Of a stretch of DNA of 64,000 bases, positions 1-11,714 are shown piece by piece (position 1 is the stretch's first letter; each line of letters starts with the position of its first letter). The notes beneath the pieces were generated by a model, which did not search any database, was not told the origin of the DNA, and saw nothing but the letters and a program-made list of their open reading frames with translations. Position numbers and translations under genes: made by a program. The stretch comes from Cloeon dipterum (Eukaryota > Arthropoda > Insecta > Ephemeroptera > Baetidae): NCBI RefSeq assembly GCF_949628265.1, contig NC_088787.1, forward strand, positions 17,722,501 through 17,786,500, in the 5' to 3' direction.

Positions 1-932
1 AGGTCCTCTTACTATGTTCGTTTAAAAAATAACACATTTAACTAACAATGGGTTGAGGTACGTAGCAATCCGTCAACAATGCGTTGCGTGCAAATTCCTA
101 ACGTAGCTAATTGGTGGATAAAATTTTCACGAAGTGATTACGTGTCTCGATGATTCTTTGTTAAGTTAATATTTCGTCGTGTTTTACTTTTTCGGGCTTT
201 AACATCTCAATTCTTTTGAAATTTTGTATTGGTAGGCATCCTTGAATTTCACCAAAAATTAAAATTTCACAACAAAAAAATGTGCCTCAACCTCAAAAGC
301 TACGAACAAATTAACTTCAGCCTTAGTAACTCTCTTAAAAATATTCTGCCATCACTATTGCGAGATCTTTTGATACCTAACCAAAATAAACAAATCAATT
401 GCGTCTTCTTCATACCTAACAAAGTCATTGAATAAAATCGCGCTAACAGATGAAAGAGCTCGAGTTGTATTTGCACAAGCGTGAGTTTGCAAATTTATGC
501 GTGCTCAAATGTCAGCAAAATCTCCAACAATGGGCCAACAAGATTACAAATCAAGTGGGAGAATATCGATTGTGACTGGGCCATGCTAAGAGCGAGCTAG
601 CGGCCAATTCTTCATGATAAATAGATTTCCCTGCGTCCATAATCATCGATTTAAACAAAATGTTTCTCATTCAAATTGGACTTGGCCACCGGAATAGAAT
701 TTTTATAGCCCATTGTGCCTTCTGCCGACGCCGTTGCATAATCTAATCGTTTCGGTCGGAATTTAAATGGGAATGAGCAATTCCTCGCCGAATGTGTGTC
801 AAAGGAGCTTTACCTCTGCCTTCCCTGGCCGCCGGCTGAAAAAATAGCAAACAATGCGAATCGTTTAGATAAAAATTGTCGGCGACGTTTGTACACACAT
901 CCTAACGAGCCTATGGTAATTTCGGCGGTGTG

Positions 933-1031
933 TATATAAGAGCGTGCGTGTGAGAGAGTGAGTTCAAATTTTAGCTCCCGCGCATGCAGCATCTCTGTCA
1001 CGCACACTTCCGCGATTTTTGAGTCGGAAAG
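933..1031 (+). promoter_or_regulatory. Possible TATA promoter with a short first exon
   Basis: TATATAAG lies at 933-940. About 30 bases downstream is a TTCAAA stretch that could start transcription, and a plausible 5' splice site (GAAAG|GTAATT) follows at about 1,031. A short spliced leader exon is therefore possible. No coding exon to pair with it was recognised downstream, so this is only a pattern match. Confidence 0.2.
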
Positions 1032-4000
1032 GTAATTATTGGATCGGAATTGTCGTGTTGGGAGATGACAAGGAAGGATTGTGTAAGGTCATTAAAGAGA
1101 CTGGTTGCAAACACAGGTAGCACGCAGAAAATTAGTCAAACTACATTTCATGATTCATCACTTGGATTTGGTATACGTAAAAAATGTTAATCCTCCTTTG
1201 CTTTCTAATGAGCTCAACAGCGGGATTTGGAAAAAATATCCTTTTTCGTAGTTTTATGAAAGATTGGAATGTGCTGCAAAAATTAATCTTGCTCAAGAAA
1301 GCTTAGTTAGAGGCCTCCTTGACGGTGAACTTTTTTCACCATTTTGTAAATAAAACAAGTTGTTTAGATAGATTTGTTGAGTACAAACTACTTGTTGGGA
1401 TTAAATTATTGGCGATCGCCGACAAATAAATGCCAACAAACGTTGTATCGTTGATTATTATGGAAAATTTTATAAGATGAATTGATCGTTGGGTCAATTT
1501 TTAATATTGACGAATTTAAAAGCAAAAATCCGGACAGTGACAGTATCTGAATGCTGATAATATATATCCAATATCAAATTTTTATTTATTATGTGTTTCC
1601 GAATTTTTAATTAATAAGTCAAGAGTCGAGTAAATTAAATTTTTAGAATTTTTCCAAGTGACAAAAATGGAATGGTAATCAGCTTGAAAAATTGGGATGG
1701 GACCTGAATATTTTGAACATTTTTGCATAATATAACTACCATTTTCCTTTCGTTGTCAAAAACTCTGAAATCTAGGGATTTTAAGGGAAAGTAAAAACTT
1801 ACTTGTCGATAGTTTTGTTGCGTCGATACATACAACCCTACCTGTAAAAAATAATCGTGATTGAACGAAACTGGCTTTAAATTTTATTTAGATTATTCCC
1901 ATATTAAATTTCATTGCTAAAATTTCACTTATTCTTTAGAGGAAAATTCACCATTAAATAAAACATGGCATTCTATTCGTTTGCCTTGTAAGCAAAAATT
2001 GTGGCTGGCTCTAAACTAGCGTTATTTCAATTATAATTGATAAAAACTTTTGATTTGTTAAAAATACTACAAAATATATTATTGAAAATGCTGAAAACTT
2101 GATTGCGCACTTGATGTCTCTGGCAGTGATCTAGTTCGTGTGCACGTTCAGCCATTAACGTGGTCGTGTCGGTCCGAATGAGCGAAACCATCCACCCGCG
2201 GGACTGACTTTGGAATTGACGAGCGCCTTCGTTTAGGCTAATAGCACCAATAGATGGTAATCGAGGAATACACGCAACGAAGACGTAAGAGAGCAAGGAC
2301 TCCGCCTCTCCTCTGAACTCCTCGTGCAAAAGAAGTGGTGGTTTATCTCCGAGGTGCGCGCAATTTTTATTCAATTTGCGTTACGAAATACAACCAGCTT
2401 AATTATAACCCACCGACGATTCACAAAAAGGCAACAAAGGCGCAGACATCAGACGTACGCGCGGACCTTTCTCCCCGGTGGCGGTGTGTAGGTGTCCAAG
2501 GGCCGCTGGCCGACACATGTCATTTCTCTCGATTCATAAATCACCACTCGAGATACTCGTCATTCTCTCGTGAATGCCTTGTATAATTACAATCAAATTG
2601 GACCTAGCGGGGCAGCCATTCTGTGTTAATGGGGTCGCAGAATTTCACAATCGGATTTATTCTTCTATTTGAACTGTATGCACCAGCCGCGTATTTAACG
2701 TTTCCTCACGATGTGGTGCTTCTTAATTAGTCTCGCTGCAACGGAGAGAAAGGTGAATGAAATGAAAAACTCAAAGTGACTTTAAAAGGGGATGATATGC
2801 ATTTATTTGGTTGCATAAAAAGTGAGAAAAATATACACGAATGATGGTTTAAAACTTTCAAAATTAATTAAACAGCTATATTTAATTTTGTATTTACATC
2901 ATTTTCAATTTTGGTATTTCTTGAGTCTGTTGTTTATCGTTGCAATCTGTTATTCTGTCTAAAACTATCCTTTTCGGCGGGAAAACGAATGAGTTTATTG
3001 ATGATAATTGAAAAACAGCTTTCATGAAAAAAAAAATAAAAACGAAGAAACATATTTTTTCTATTTTTTTCTTACGAACTTAATCCTTCAAAAATCTATA
3101 GAGTTGACACCTTGCCATTGATATGTTGATATGATTATTGAAGTGTAAAAAGACCAAAATAAGTATTAATTATATTTAATTTTGCTACATTAAAAATATC
3201 AACAATGAAATATCTGATAAAAATTTCGGCTCTAATATTATGAATCAACGTTAAACAACACATCAGCAACACTGCCGCAGTCTCTATTTCCTCATTTTGG
3301 CAAACAGGTTGTTCTAATGTCCAAGATATAGAGTCTATTTGGTTCAGAAAAAAATGAGCCCATCTTAAGACATTCAATATTTTTTTTGTGAACGGTATAA
3401 GAGTGAGGAAAATTTTTCAATATTCCAGTTTAATAAAGTTCGTAAAGATTTTAGTTAAGTGTGAATTTCCAGATAATTCTGTCTTAACCTGCCAATGCAA
3501 AATCGAGAACGTTGGCAATATAACCATTATTTATTTTCTCAAGATAAATGCCCTTTTTAAAAAGATATTATTTTATTGAATTGAAATCCAATTTCAACTA
3601 TTTGAATCCTTGATTGTATTAGCCGTCTTCAGAGTGCTTGAGGGAGCTCAGTTTCTTTGTGAAGGTTAACATTTTTATAAATTTCTGTTACATATATTCC
3701 CGGCTGTAGTAAGATTACGAATTTGTCAAGGTATAGTTTTTTAAGCATGATTCATCAAAACACCTGTTCTTGCGATATATGTATTTCATAAAATAACCTG
3801 CCAAAAATTAATAAAATTCTGTTTTATTATATAACACACCCATATTTAACCACCAACGCACATCTAAAAGAATCGTCCTTGCTTGATCATTTACTTTCTG
3901 GATGAAGTCATCGTGGCCAAAGTCATCACATCTGTTACATCACAAAGCAAGAGAAATCCCGCAGCACATTGGCGAAAAATAAACAAAAAACGCGGCAACT

Positions 4001-6865
4001 GCATCTGATAAAAAGAGAAAAATCAAAAACCCAAAGCAAGCCTCTGTGTGTGTGCTGTGATGAGGCTTTCTTTGGCACACAAAGCCGCGAAACAGGGCCG
4101 TCCGATAAAGAGCTGCCTTTTTGCATTGGACCGCCGGCGGGCCATCCGCGAGTGCACTGAGAGGTGTTGATGTGTGTCACACCGCTTCTTTGTTGCTGAT
4201 TATTAATGCGCGCGCGTGTGTGTTGTTATCGCGCAAATGAGCTCGTGAGCATCATCTGTCTTTTGATTGAAAGAACACACACATGCACACTTCGTCTCCG
4301 CGTCTCTTTCGGCTCGCCGCAGTTTTCTCCTCACGCGCGTCAGCAAAAAATTCACAGTCAGCCTCTCGGAACGACGAAAAGCTGAATTAACGGAATAATA
4401 AAAGATTGGACTAGTGTGATGAAATTGTCTCTTTTGAGTGATAGAAAGCTCTGCCTCATTATCTTATTAATAATCACTTTTGAGTCAGAGAAATAATAGT
4501 ATTCTATGCTTTCTTTCCAGTAAATTGGCTTATTCAAATTTTACGAAGCACGTTTCTGTCGCTACCTGATTTTTGGTTAATAAACTTTAAGACATTAGAT
4601 ACACGCACTAGCTGGAAGGATTTCTCAAGTGTAAAAAAATTTATGAGAAATAAATATCTGGATTGACCATATAGTTTAGTATAGTCATGGGACTGAAGTG
4701 AGGAAATGATAGTTAAATTGGTTTGTATTGCTTCATAATGTCTTCATTATAGTAAGTGCGGGTCTATCGAATATATTTTGATAAAAACGGGAGGAAAGTG
4801 ATAATTTTCCTAATCGCATGCATGTACATATGTAAAACATGATAATATTTGTGCTAATTAAATTTAACGAGGGAAATTGCTGATAGACCAAATTAGGGAT
4901 TGCCACTTTCGTTAAACACGTTGCTGCTTACAAATGAAATTTGGGACTCCTTGCCCGCAGTCAATCTAGCACCACAGAGTGGAAATTTATTCGTCCGACA
5001 ATTACTTTCTGCTGGTACACGAGCAGAAATAAATCTAGCTTTGTTCGTCGAACTGCTGCTTGTAAGAATTTTGTTCACATCATTTAGTTTCCCGAATTTT
5101 TAGGGTCACCTTATAAGGCAACGTAATAGGACTTTCAAGCTAATATTAGCGTTCCCGTGCATCATTTAACTTTTGCAACTTAAATCCGAATTTTGTAACT
5201 TTGACGCTGAAAAAGAAAGTTGAGATTTTTGTTTGCATCTTCTTGATATTTAGAATTTCAACTGTCAAAAAGGAGGAAATGCGACAGTCTCGCGTGAGAA
5301 AGTGGTCCCTAGATAGACTCTAATTGCGCGATCGGCCGAGAGATAATTACTGTTTGTACTACACACCAGCAATTAGAGTGAGTGCGTTACAATTCGCGTG
5401 CTTCCACTCGTACGGCACGGAGCTCCTCCTGGTTTGGAGCGATTCACTTTACCATTGCACCGCCTTTTGAGGTTTGCTTGATGTAAAATAAATAAATTAT
5501 ATTCAACCTTTAGCCGCCGCGCGAGAGAGTTAAATCTCGAATCGAAATAATAAAATTCCTTTCCTGCATTACAAATAATATATGTAAGTGCGAGCCTACT
5601 TAAATGGAGGCACACATACCGCATAGCAATATTGCTCTTTTCTCCGGCGCGCGCGGTGAAAGGATTGGATTTTATCGTCGTCTGCCTGCTCGCCGACGGT
5701 GACATGTCGAGCGTATAATTTATTTGGCTCCGAATTCCTTTGTGTGCACCTCGACGGAAATTTCCCTCTGCTCCGTGGAAAGGTCAACCAGATGCACTTT
5801 TTCAGACTCCAGACGCGATGCACCGGCTTCTGTTGCTCAACGCGAGCAGGTCGATCTTCCTTGTTGACACACTCCCAAGTAGTGCTATTTGAACGCAAAG
5901 ATCTTGCGAAATTTCGCGCGCAAACCGTAATTTCACCTGAAACCCTTGAATGAATGCAATCTCGCCGAGTGATCTTTCTGTTTTTGCCGCAACTCATTGT
6001 GCGTACACCAGGCAGGCACAATTTGTTTGACGCTTTTCTAGGTCGAGAGCTTTTTGTGTGTGCAGACGGTCGGCGTTGACATTTTTCAGCACCATTCCCG
6101 CCCATCTTCACATAGTTTTGTTAAGTCATACCGTCTTAAACGACCACACAGTTTTGCTAATTTTCCTCCCACTTGAGTCGTGTTTCTTCTGAATGAGAGT
6201 GACCATCATTTTAATTCTTTCCCAAATACAATGTGTAATGCTTTTAATGGAATGCAGTTCCCATATTTCACTTTCATATTTTAGATGCCAGCATAATTTA
6301 CATTACAATTTTTCACACTATTATATCGACACATTTTACCACTAGTTTGTCATTTCAGAATAATTTATTTTTATATTTTATTGAGTCTAACTTAAAAGAG
6401 TATTAATACTGAAATCCTGGAAAATCCTTGTTGCCAATTCATGAATTCATCTCTTAAGATTCAGTTGACCTAAGTAGCACTAAACTTTTGAGAAAAGTGG
6501 CTGCAAAGTTAGCATGCTTTTCAAATGGCGAGAATTGTCTCAATACTTGAAATCTGATTTTATTTCACAACAACGAGTTTCTTTCACAGGTATCGTACGC
6601 TGTTGGACAGATCTCGATGAGAGGAATCTAAATCTGCCGCAAGAAAATGTGGTCAAACGCTGTAAATTTGGGAGAAAATCTAGAATTTTTACAGTAGCAA
6701 GGTCCTTTTTTCATTATTACAAATTGTACGGAACGAATTGTCTATCGATCAACTACTTAAAAAACCAACAATAAACTAATTTTCAATTGTGGCCCTGTAT
6801 CGATCCACTTTAATCGGCTTAAACAAAGTTGTTCCCTGTTCTCTTGGTAAGGTTTTCCCAATATT

Positions 6866-6879
6866 CCCCCCCCCCCCCC
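6866..6879. repeat. Homopolymer run of 14 C
   Basis: Fourteen consecutive C residues in AT-rich DNA. Such runs are prone to length errors in sequencing and to slippage. Confidence 0.9.
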
Positions 6880-9761
6880 AATTATACATACTGACATTGA
6901 ATGAAAAATACATATCACCTACGTAACAGCTCGCACATTTCTCCGGTTGTGTCTCAGGTCAAATTGTTTTGCATAACTCAATGTTTTGTCTCCCTCCTTC
7001 AAATTTTGGCACCTAGGAACAATAAAAGGTGTCGAAAGGTTTCTCGGCTCGGATGTAGCAGCCTTGGGATTTCGGCAAAAGCAAACACGCCGCTGATTGG
7101 GCGCTAATGATGAGCATGCAAAGCAGCCAAGGATGTCTGACCGAAATCGATTTGCACTTTTCTCGCTTGTTTGTTTAGCGAGAGCACCGCCGGGCGACGG
7201 GCACATACACGCCGTACTCTCTCTTTTTGCGAGTGGTACATAATCAATTTTTCGATTTCAAAGTGAGTGAATGACCTAAAGTATATTTTGCACGAGACGA
7301 AAACCTTATATAGCGTTGTTATTTAAAGAAAATGCCATTCAGTCAATATTTTTCTAGAAATTTTCATGTATATTTTGTTAAGCTATACATCACTGGCTTT
7401 TTTGGTCAGTCTGTGCCCTTATTGGCAGTGCAGAATAAAATTTTTAGTTTTTAATCAATCAAAGACCAAATAAAAATCAATTAAAATTAATTCTTTAATT
7501 GATCATGGCATCATATTTTCTTCTTGTTCACATGAAAACCACGATTTATCCTGACTGTTTATCAGTTTAAAAAAGACTCACGTTGAATATTTAACCATGG
7601 AGTGAGTGAAATTTGAAATTTGTTGAGGGAAGTATGTAGTTGTAAAATCAATTAATTAATGATGAAAACATTAGGGGCAAAGGGGGTTCACAAGCCTTCT
7701 GGCAATGTAATTTGTCAAATAAAAATCTTGATTTTGAAATAAAAATGAATAAATTTTTAATCTAAAAAGATTTTGTTTGAATTCATCCCTTCATTGACAG
7801 TCAAGAAATGTTTACCTGGTAAGATATTTAAGTAAACTATAATTATTACATGTCGGAAGTGAGCACCAAGCGTCTTGGAAAGACGACACGGTTTTGTTGT
7901 CCTTGACATTTTAGTGGCATTCATCTTCCCAAACCATACCCGCTTGAAGGTAAATTAAAATGTGCGACGTAAAACTTAAATGTCTTAATGAGATCTATTT
8001 CCAAAAACCAAAACCACCATTGTGCATTCCAAGCACGTGCCAGGGCATAAAACGAGTTTTTAGTAATTGCAATGTAGTTATTTAATGACAAGGTGCTTTA
8101 GTAGCATTTCATATATATCAAAGGCAGCGGAAAGCAAAAGGTCAGTTCATTAAAAGCTTCATTGCAGAATATCTTGACGTCCTCCTCTCGTCACTGTCAT
8201 ACAGCATGGCCCTATAGGCTACGTGGCATTGTACCTTACGGATAAAATAATTTTGCACCAAACCGAGGAGGTTATTTACTTTCTAATAGCAAAATATCTT
8301 CAAATGCGCAGAGTTTGGCTCTGATAAAATACGTAATTTTTTGTACTAAAAACCTTCGTTAACGTTAATCAAACTGCTGGCATTTAAGTCTCCAATGTGA
8401 GATAAATCGGAGAATTAATTTGGAATCTCCGCGATAAATTAACAACTCAACCAGCAAGTTTTCCATTCCGACGGAGGTCGAATATATCTTACAGGTGCCA
8501 TGGAAGAGCAATCCTTTATTTTCAATTGGCGATAGGATAGAAAACGTGGGGAAAATTCGCACTAGGAATGCCGGTAAGTGAGAGGTCAATAAAATGAAAT
8601 GAGCTGCTGCTGCAGGAATCGGATGTTGGCTTCTCGCGTGTCCGACTGACTGGTCGCTCTGTGACCTCTTGCTGCCCCGGCGATCTGAACGCAACTTTCT
8701 TCTCAACAAGCAATAAAAACGGCAAATTGTTCGCTTTCTGCTGCTCGTTCGCAACAAATTCCACCCACAGAAAAGCGATATTTTTATCTACACTCTCGAA
8801 AAGCAGCGTTTTTAACTATCAAGCACGTAAGTGCTCTCTTTTGAACACGTAATCATCGCTTGATTGTTTTTTGTTTTTACGACTCGCAGCATTTTCAGAA
8901 CCTCTTGAGAGCAATAATTAAAAATACTTAGCAGTACGTATGCTTTGAATTTCCGCCTTTTGCGCGCATAATAAATTAGAAATGTATGTTATTAAGGAAA
9001 GAGGCTGCGATTCCGTCGCTTTTTGAAGAAAAGCCGCACTTAAAGCAGAGACTGCTGCGCGTGCTGCGTTAATTGAGGATGCTATTAAATTGACCGTGAC
9101 GTGAGGATCTCACTGCCGACACTCCATAATCATAAAGCAAATATCGTCCAAAAATTACCAAACAATGCTCCAGCCAGAAAGCCTCGTGGGCTGTTTTATT
9201 CACAAATCAATGAATAAAAAAATGTATGATTATTTTGCTGTAAAATATTCTTCTCATTGAATCTTAGGTTATTTTTTTAATTGAATACACAATATGCAGA
9301 ATAACTAGTTTTGAAAATTTCCGGCGCCTAAAATTTGATGTTCATGTATCAAGTTAAAAAATAAATGATTATTCCCAAAATAATTTTCTTAACAAATAGC
9401 GCGTTAACCTGTAAGTTTGATCCACATTAGCTATTTTTTTGTTTCTTTTTCGCTTTGAATATAAGTAGACAAAAATATTCTACAATTGATCGAATTAAAC
9501 AGAAAAGTACTTGTGACACATGATGACGGATTTGCTTACATTATCTTTCTGATCCTTTATTGATTTTTGAGCAGCTTTTGTCACTTCTTATAATCCTCTT
9601 ACAGAGGCTTGCTTTTCTTTTGTGAGAACAGCTTTATGCAGACGAATAATCTGCCCGTGGCAATGACGGGACCTTCGAGGGCACCCACGAGTGCACCATC
9701 TCACGTATACCGGCCGGCCTTTTTACCAATAAACACGCTCGATCATGAAAGAAAGTAAAGC

Positions 9762-9779
9762 GAGAGAGAGAGAGAGAGA
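9762..9779. repeat. (GA)9 microsatellite upstream of Tweedle gene 1
   Basis: Nine GA dinucleotides lie about 330 bases upstream of the TATA box of the plus-strand Tweedle gene. GA tracts can bind GAGA-factor-type proteins in insects, but a regulatory role here is only inference. Confidence 0.8.
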
Positions 9780-10106
9780 TGTGCCGTGCGAGATCACCTT
9801 GGAAGCAAGAGTGAGAGAGGCAGGGAGAAAGAAAGAGTTTTGTGTGTGTGATTATGGTACACACGGAGTGAATATGGGTTCGTAGGCTGAGAACTTTCCA
9901 TTTCAACAATTTCAGAGCCGCACGCTGGCGATGAGACTAACGTGGAGGCAGTGGGGGAGTCGAAAAAAGGCGATGGGAAAGGCTCCTACTAACTTACTAG
10001 TACGTACGTATGATATTGCGGCTCTTCTTAATGCACACACTGGATTTTACCTGCAGCAGCATCTTCCTCCTTTCATCCCTACTCCTAGGGTAGGGCCGGG
10101 GACGGG

Positions 10107-10142
10107 TATATAAGCGCGGGGTTCCCAGGACCAAGCATCAGT
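10107..10142 (+). promoter_or_regulatory. Core promoter of Tweedle gene 1 (TATA plus TCAGT initiator)
   Basis: TATATAAG is at 10,107-10,114, and an arthropod-type initiator TCAGT is at 10,138-10,142 within AGCATCAGT. The initiator A (10,140) is 33 bases from the first T of the TATA box, which is standard spacing. The predicted 5' UTR runs from about 10,140 to the ATG at 10,182. The minus-strand Tweedle gene has the same nine-base initiator string and nearly the same spacing. Confidence 0.8.
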
Positions 10143-10181
10143 AAGCCATCTGCCTTAGTGTGGATACATCTTCTGACCACC

Positions 10182-11391
10182 ATGAAAGTGTTTGTGGTAA
10201 GTCCTCCAGCTAGTGACCATTTCGAAGCAAAGTGACCAATGGATTTCCTTTTAGTGATGCTCAATACTTTCTCTACAACTTTTTTTCTTTAAAAGTCAAC
10301 CGTTTAATTCGGACAATCGTTAAATTCGATTTCTTTTTTTGAGCTGTAATAATGTCAACGTTTTTACCAATATCCAGTTATTTTCATTTTCCTCGTCTTT
10401 TATCAAATTCGCTCTTGACCTGAGGGAATATTCGAGACTGACCTTTAATTCTTTTTTTCAGATCGTTGCCTCCGTCCTGGCGCTTGCCGCCGCCCGCCCT
10501 GAAGCTGGATACTCTTACCAGCCACCCCGCCCTAGCTCCTCCTATGGAGCTCCCTCCGCTGGCGGCGGCCACGGTGGCGGCTTCGGCGGCGGCGCTGGCG
10601 GCCACGGTGGTGCTGGCGGCCACGGCTCCGGCGGCCACGGTGGTAGCTTCGGCGGCAGCGTCGCCTCCGGCGGCTCCTTCAGCTCCGGCGGCTCTTTCGG
10701 TGGTAGCGGCGGATTCGGCGGTGCCAGCGGTGGATTCGGCGGCGCCAGCAGCGGCTTCGGCGGCTCGTCCGGCTCTTTCAGCTCGAGCGGAGCCTCCAGC
10801 GGCTCCTTCTCGTCCGGCGGCTCCGTCGGCGGTGGATTCGCCCCCGGCCCCATCATCCAGAAGCACATCTACGTGCACGTTCCTCCCCCAGAGCCTGAAA
10901 TCATCCAGTCCCAGCGTCCCCTGAACGTCCCCGCCCCCAGGAAGCACTACAAGATCGTGTTCATCAAGGCTCCTTCTGCCCCTGCCCCCACCGCCCCCGT
11001 CATCCCTGCCTTCGCTCAGGATGAGCAGAAGACCCTTATCTACGTGCTGGTCAAGAAGCCCGAAGAGGCCCCCGAAATCAACCTGCCCAGCATCACCCCT
11101 ACCGCTCCCAGCAAGCCCGAGGTCTACTTCATCCGTTACAAGACCCAGAAGGAGGCCGGTGCCGCCATCGGCGGTGGAGCTATCGGTGGTGGTGCCATCG
11201 GCGGTGGAGCCATCGGCGGCGGATCCTTCTCTAGCGGAGCCGTGTCCGGCGGAGGATTCGGAGGCAGCTCTCACGGATCGTCCGGCAGCTCCCACGGTTC
11301 GTCCGGCAGCTCCCACGGATCGTCCGGTGGCAGCTTCAGCGCCCCGTCGTCCTCTTACGGCGTCCCCCAGACTGGCTCCGGCCCCTACTAA
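10182..11391 (+). CDS. Tweedle (DUF243) cuticular protein, gene 1; join(10182..10196, 10462..11391)
   Basis: This is a structural cuticle protein of the Tweedle family, secreted by epidermis; family members bind chitin and affect body shape. Exon 1 encodes only MKVFV and ends at GTAAGT. Exon 2 follows a polypyrimidine tract and CAG at 10,461 and runs to TAA, giving 314 residues. Residues 1-17 form a signal peptide (cleavage likely after AAA, before RPEAGY). A Gly/Ser-rich arm follows. The DUF243 core lies at about residues 139-236 with all four blocks: [38 protein letters not shown] and [14 protein letters not shown]. The C-terminal arm has GAIGG and SSHGSSG repeats. I chose the MKVFV start over the upstream in-frame ATG at 10,339 because that one lies inside the intron. 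The gene is GC-rich against AT-rich flanks. It is convergent with a paralogue 6 kb away. Family assignment is very secure; the orthologue name is not. Confidence 0.95.
10197..10461 (+). other. Intron 1 of Tweedle gene 1
   Basis: A GT-AG intron of 265 bases, phase 0, splitting the signal peptide after the fifth codon. The donor is GTAAGT and the acceptor is a T-rich tract ending in CAG. A tiny first exon interrupting the signal peptide is common in insect cuticle protein genes. Confidence 0.9.
11161..11335 (+). repeat. Tandem Gly-rich and SSHGSSG coding repeats
   Basis: Within the C-terminal arm of Tweedle gene 1, an 18-base unit (ATCGGCGGTGGAGCC-like, encoding AIGGG) repeats about four times. 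After it, a 21-base unit encoding SSHGSSG repeats three times. Such repeats expand and contract readily by slippage. Confidence 0.85.
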
Positions 11392-11710
11392 TCAGCAGCC
11401 ACTAATTGTATGTTCAGTTGAGAAGAAGCAGCAGCAGCATGTGTGTAATGAATGTAATAATCGCGTTAAGTTGACTTCGATAGATAAAAATGTCCCGAAA
11501 CCTGATGATCCTAGCGAGGGACGCTACGGGTACCAAAATGCGCTGGGGGCTCCGCCATCGGGGCCGCCGCCGCCCTTTCCAACTGACGGGTCTCGCCGAG
11601 ACTCCTCTGCGTGGAAATCGACGCACGTCCTCTTTTGTAATATATTTGTGTATTATAGAAACCTTTTGCATAAAATGATGGAAAGCAATAAAAATTTTAT
11701 TGTTCTACAA
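11392..11710 (+). terminator. 3' UTR and polyadenylation signal of Tweedle gene 1
   Basis: AATAAA at 11,687-11,692 is followed by T-rich sequence, placing cleavage near 11,705-11,715 and giving a 3' UTR of about 310 bases. The UTR includes a GC-rich patch (about 11,505-11,625) with a small GTCTCG-C-CGAGAC inverted repeat. Confidence 0.7.
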
Positions 11711-11714
11711 AAAA

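Larger units (their letters stand above)
1..9900. other. Gene-poor AT-rich stretch upstream of the first Tweedle gene
   Basis: I see no exon I can support in this stretch. Short frames occur on both strands, the longest being 171 codons on the minus strand near 5.6-6.1 kb, but none shows a recognisable domain, a signal peptide or a convincing exon-intron structure. GC-richer patches near 2.1-2.5, 4.0-4.2, 5.3-6.1 and 7.0-7.2 kb could be conserved regulatory sequence. A TATA-like site near 933 and a run of 14 C near 6,866 are listed separately. Confidence 0.6.

Noticed and set aside
5596..6111. 171-codon minus-strand frame
   Set aside because: Arg/Lys/Ser/Cys-rich with no domain or splice structure, and competing frames are open on both strands. 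Best explained by locally higher GC.
10384..11316. 310-codon open frame antisense to Tweedle gene 1
   Set aside because: It is the complement of a GC-rich, Gly/Ser-repetitive coding exon, and such exons leave antisense frames open by composition. It also crosses the sense intron and has no recognisable domain.
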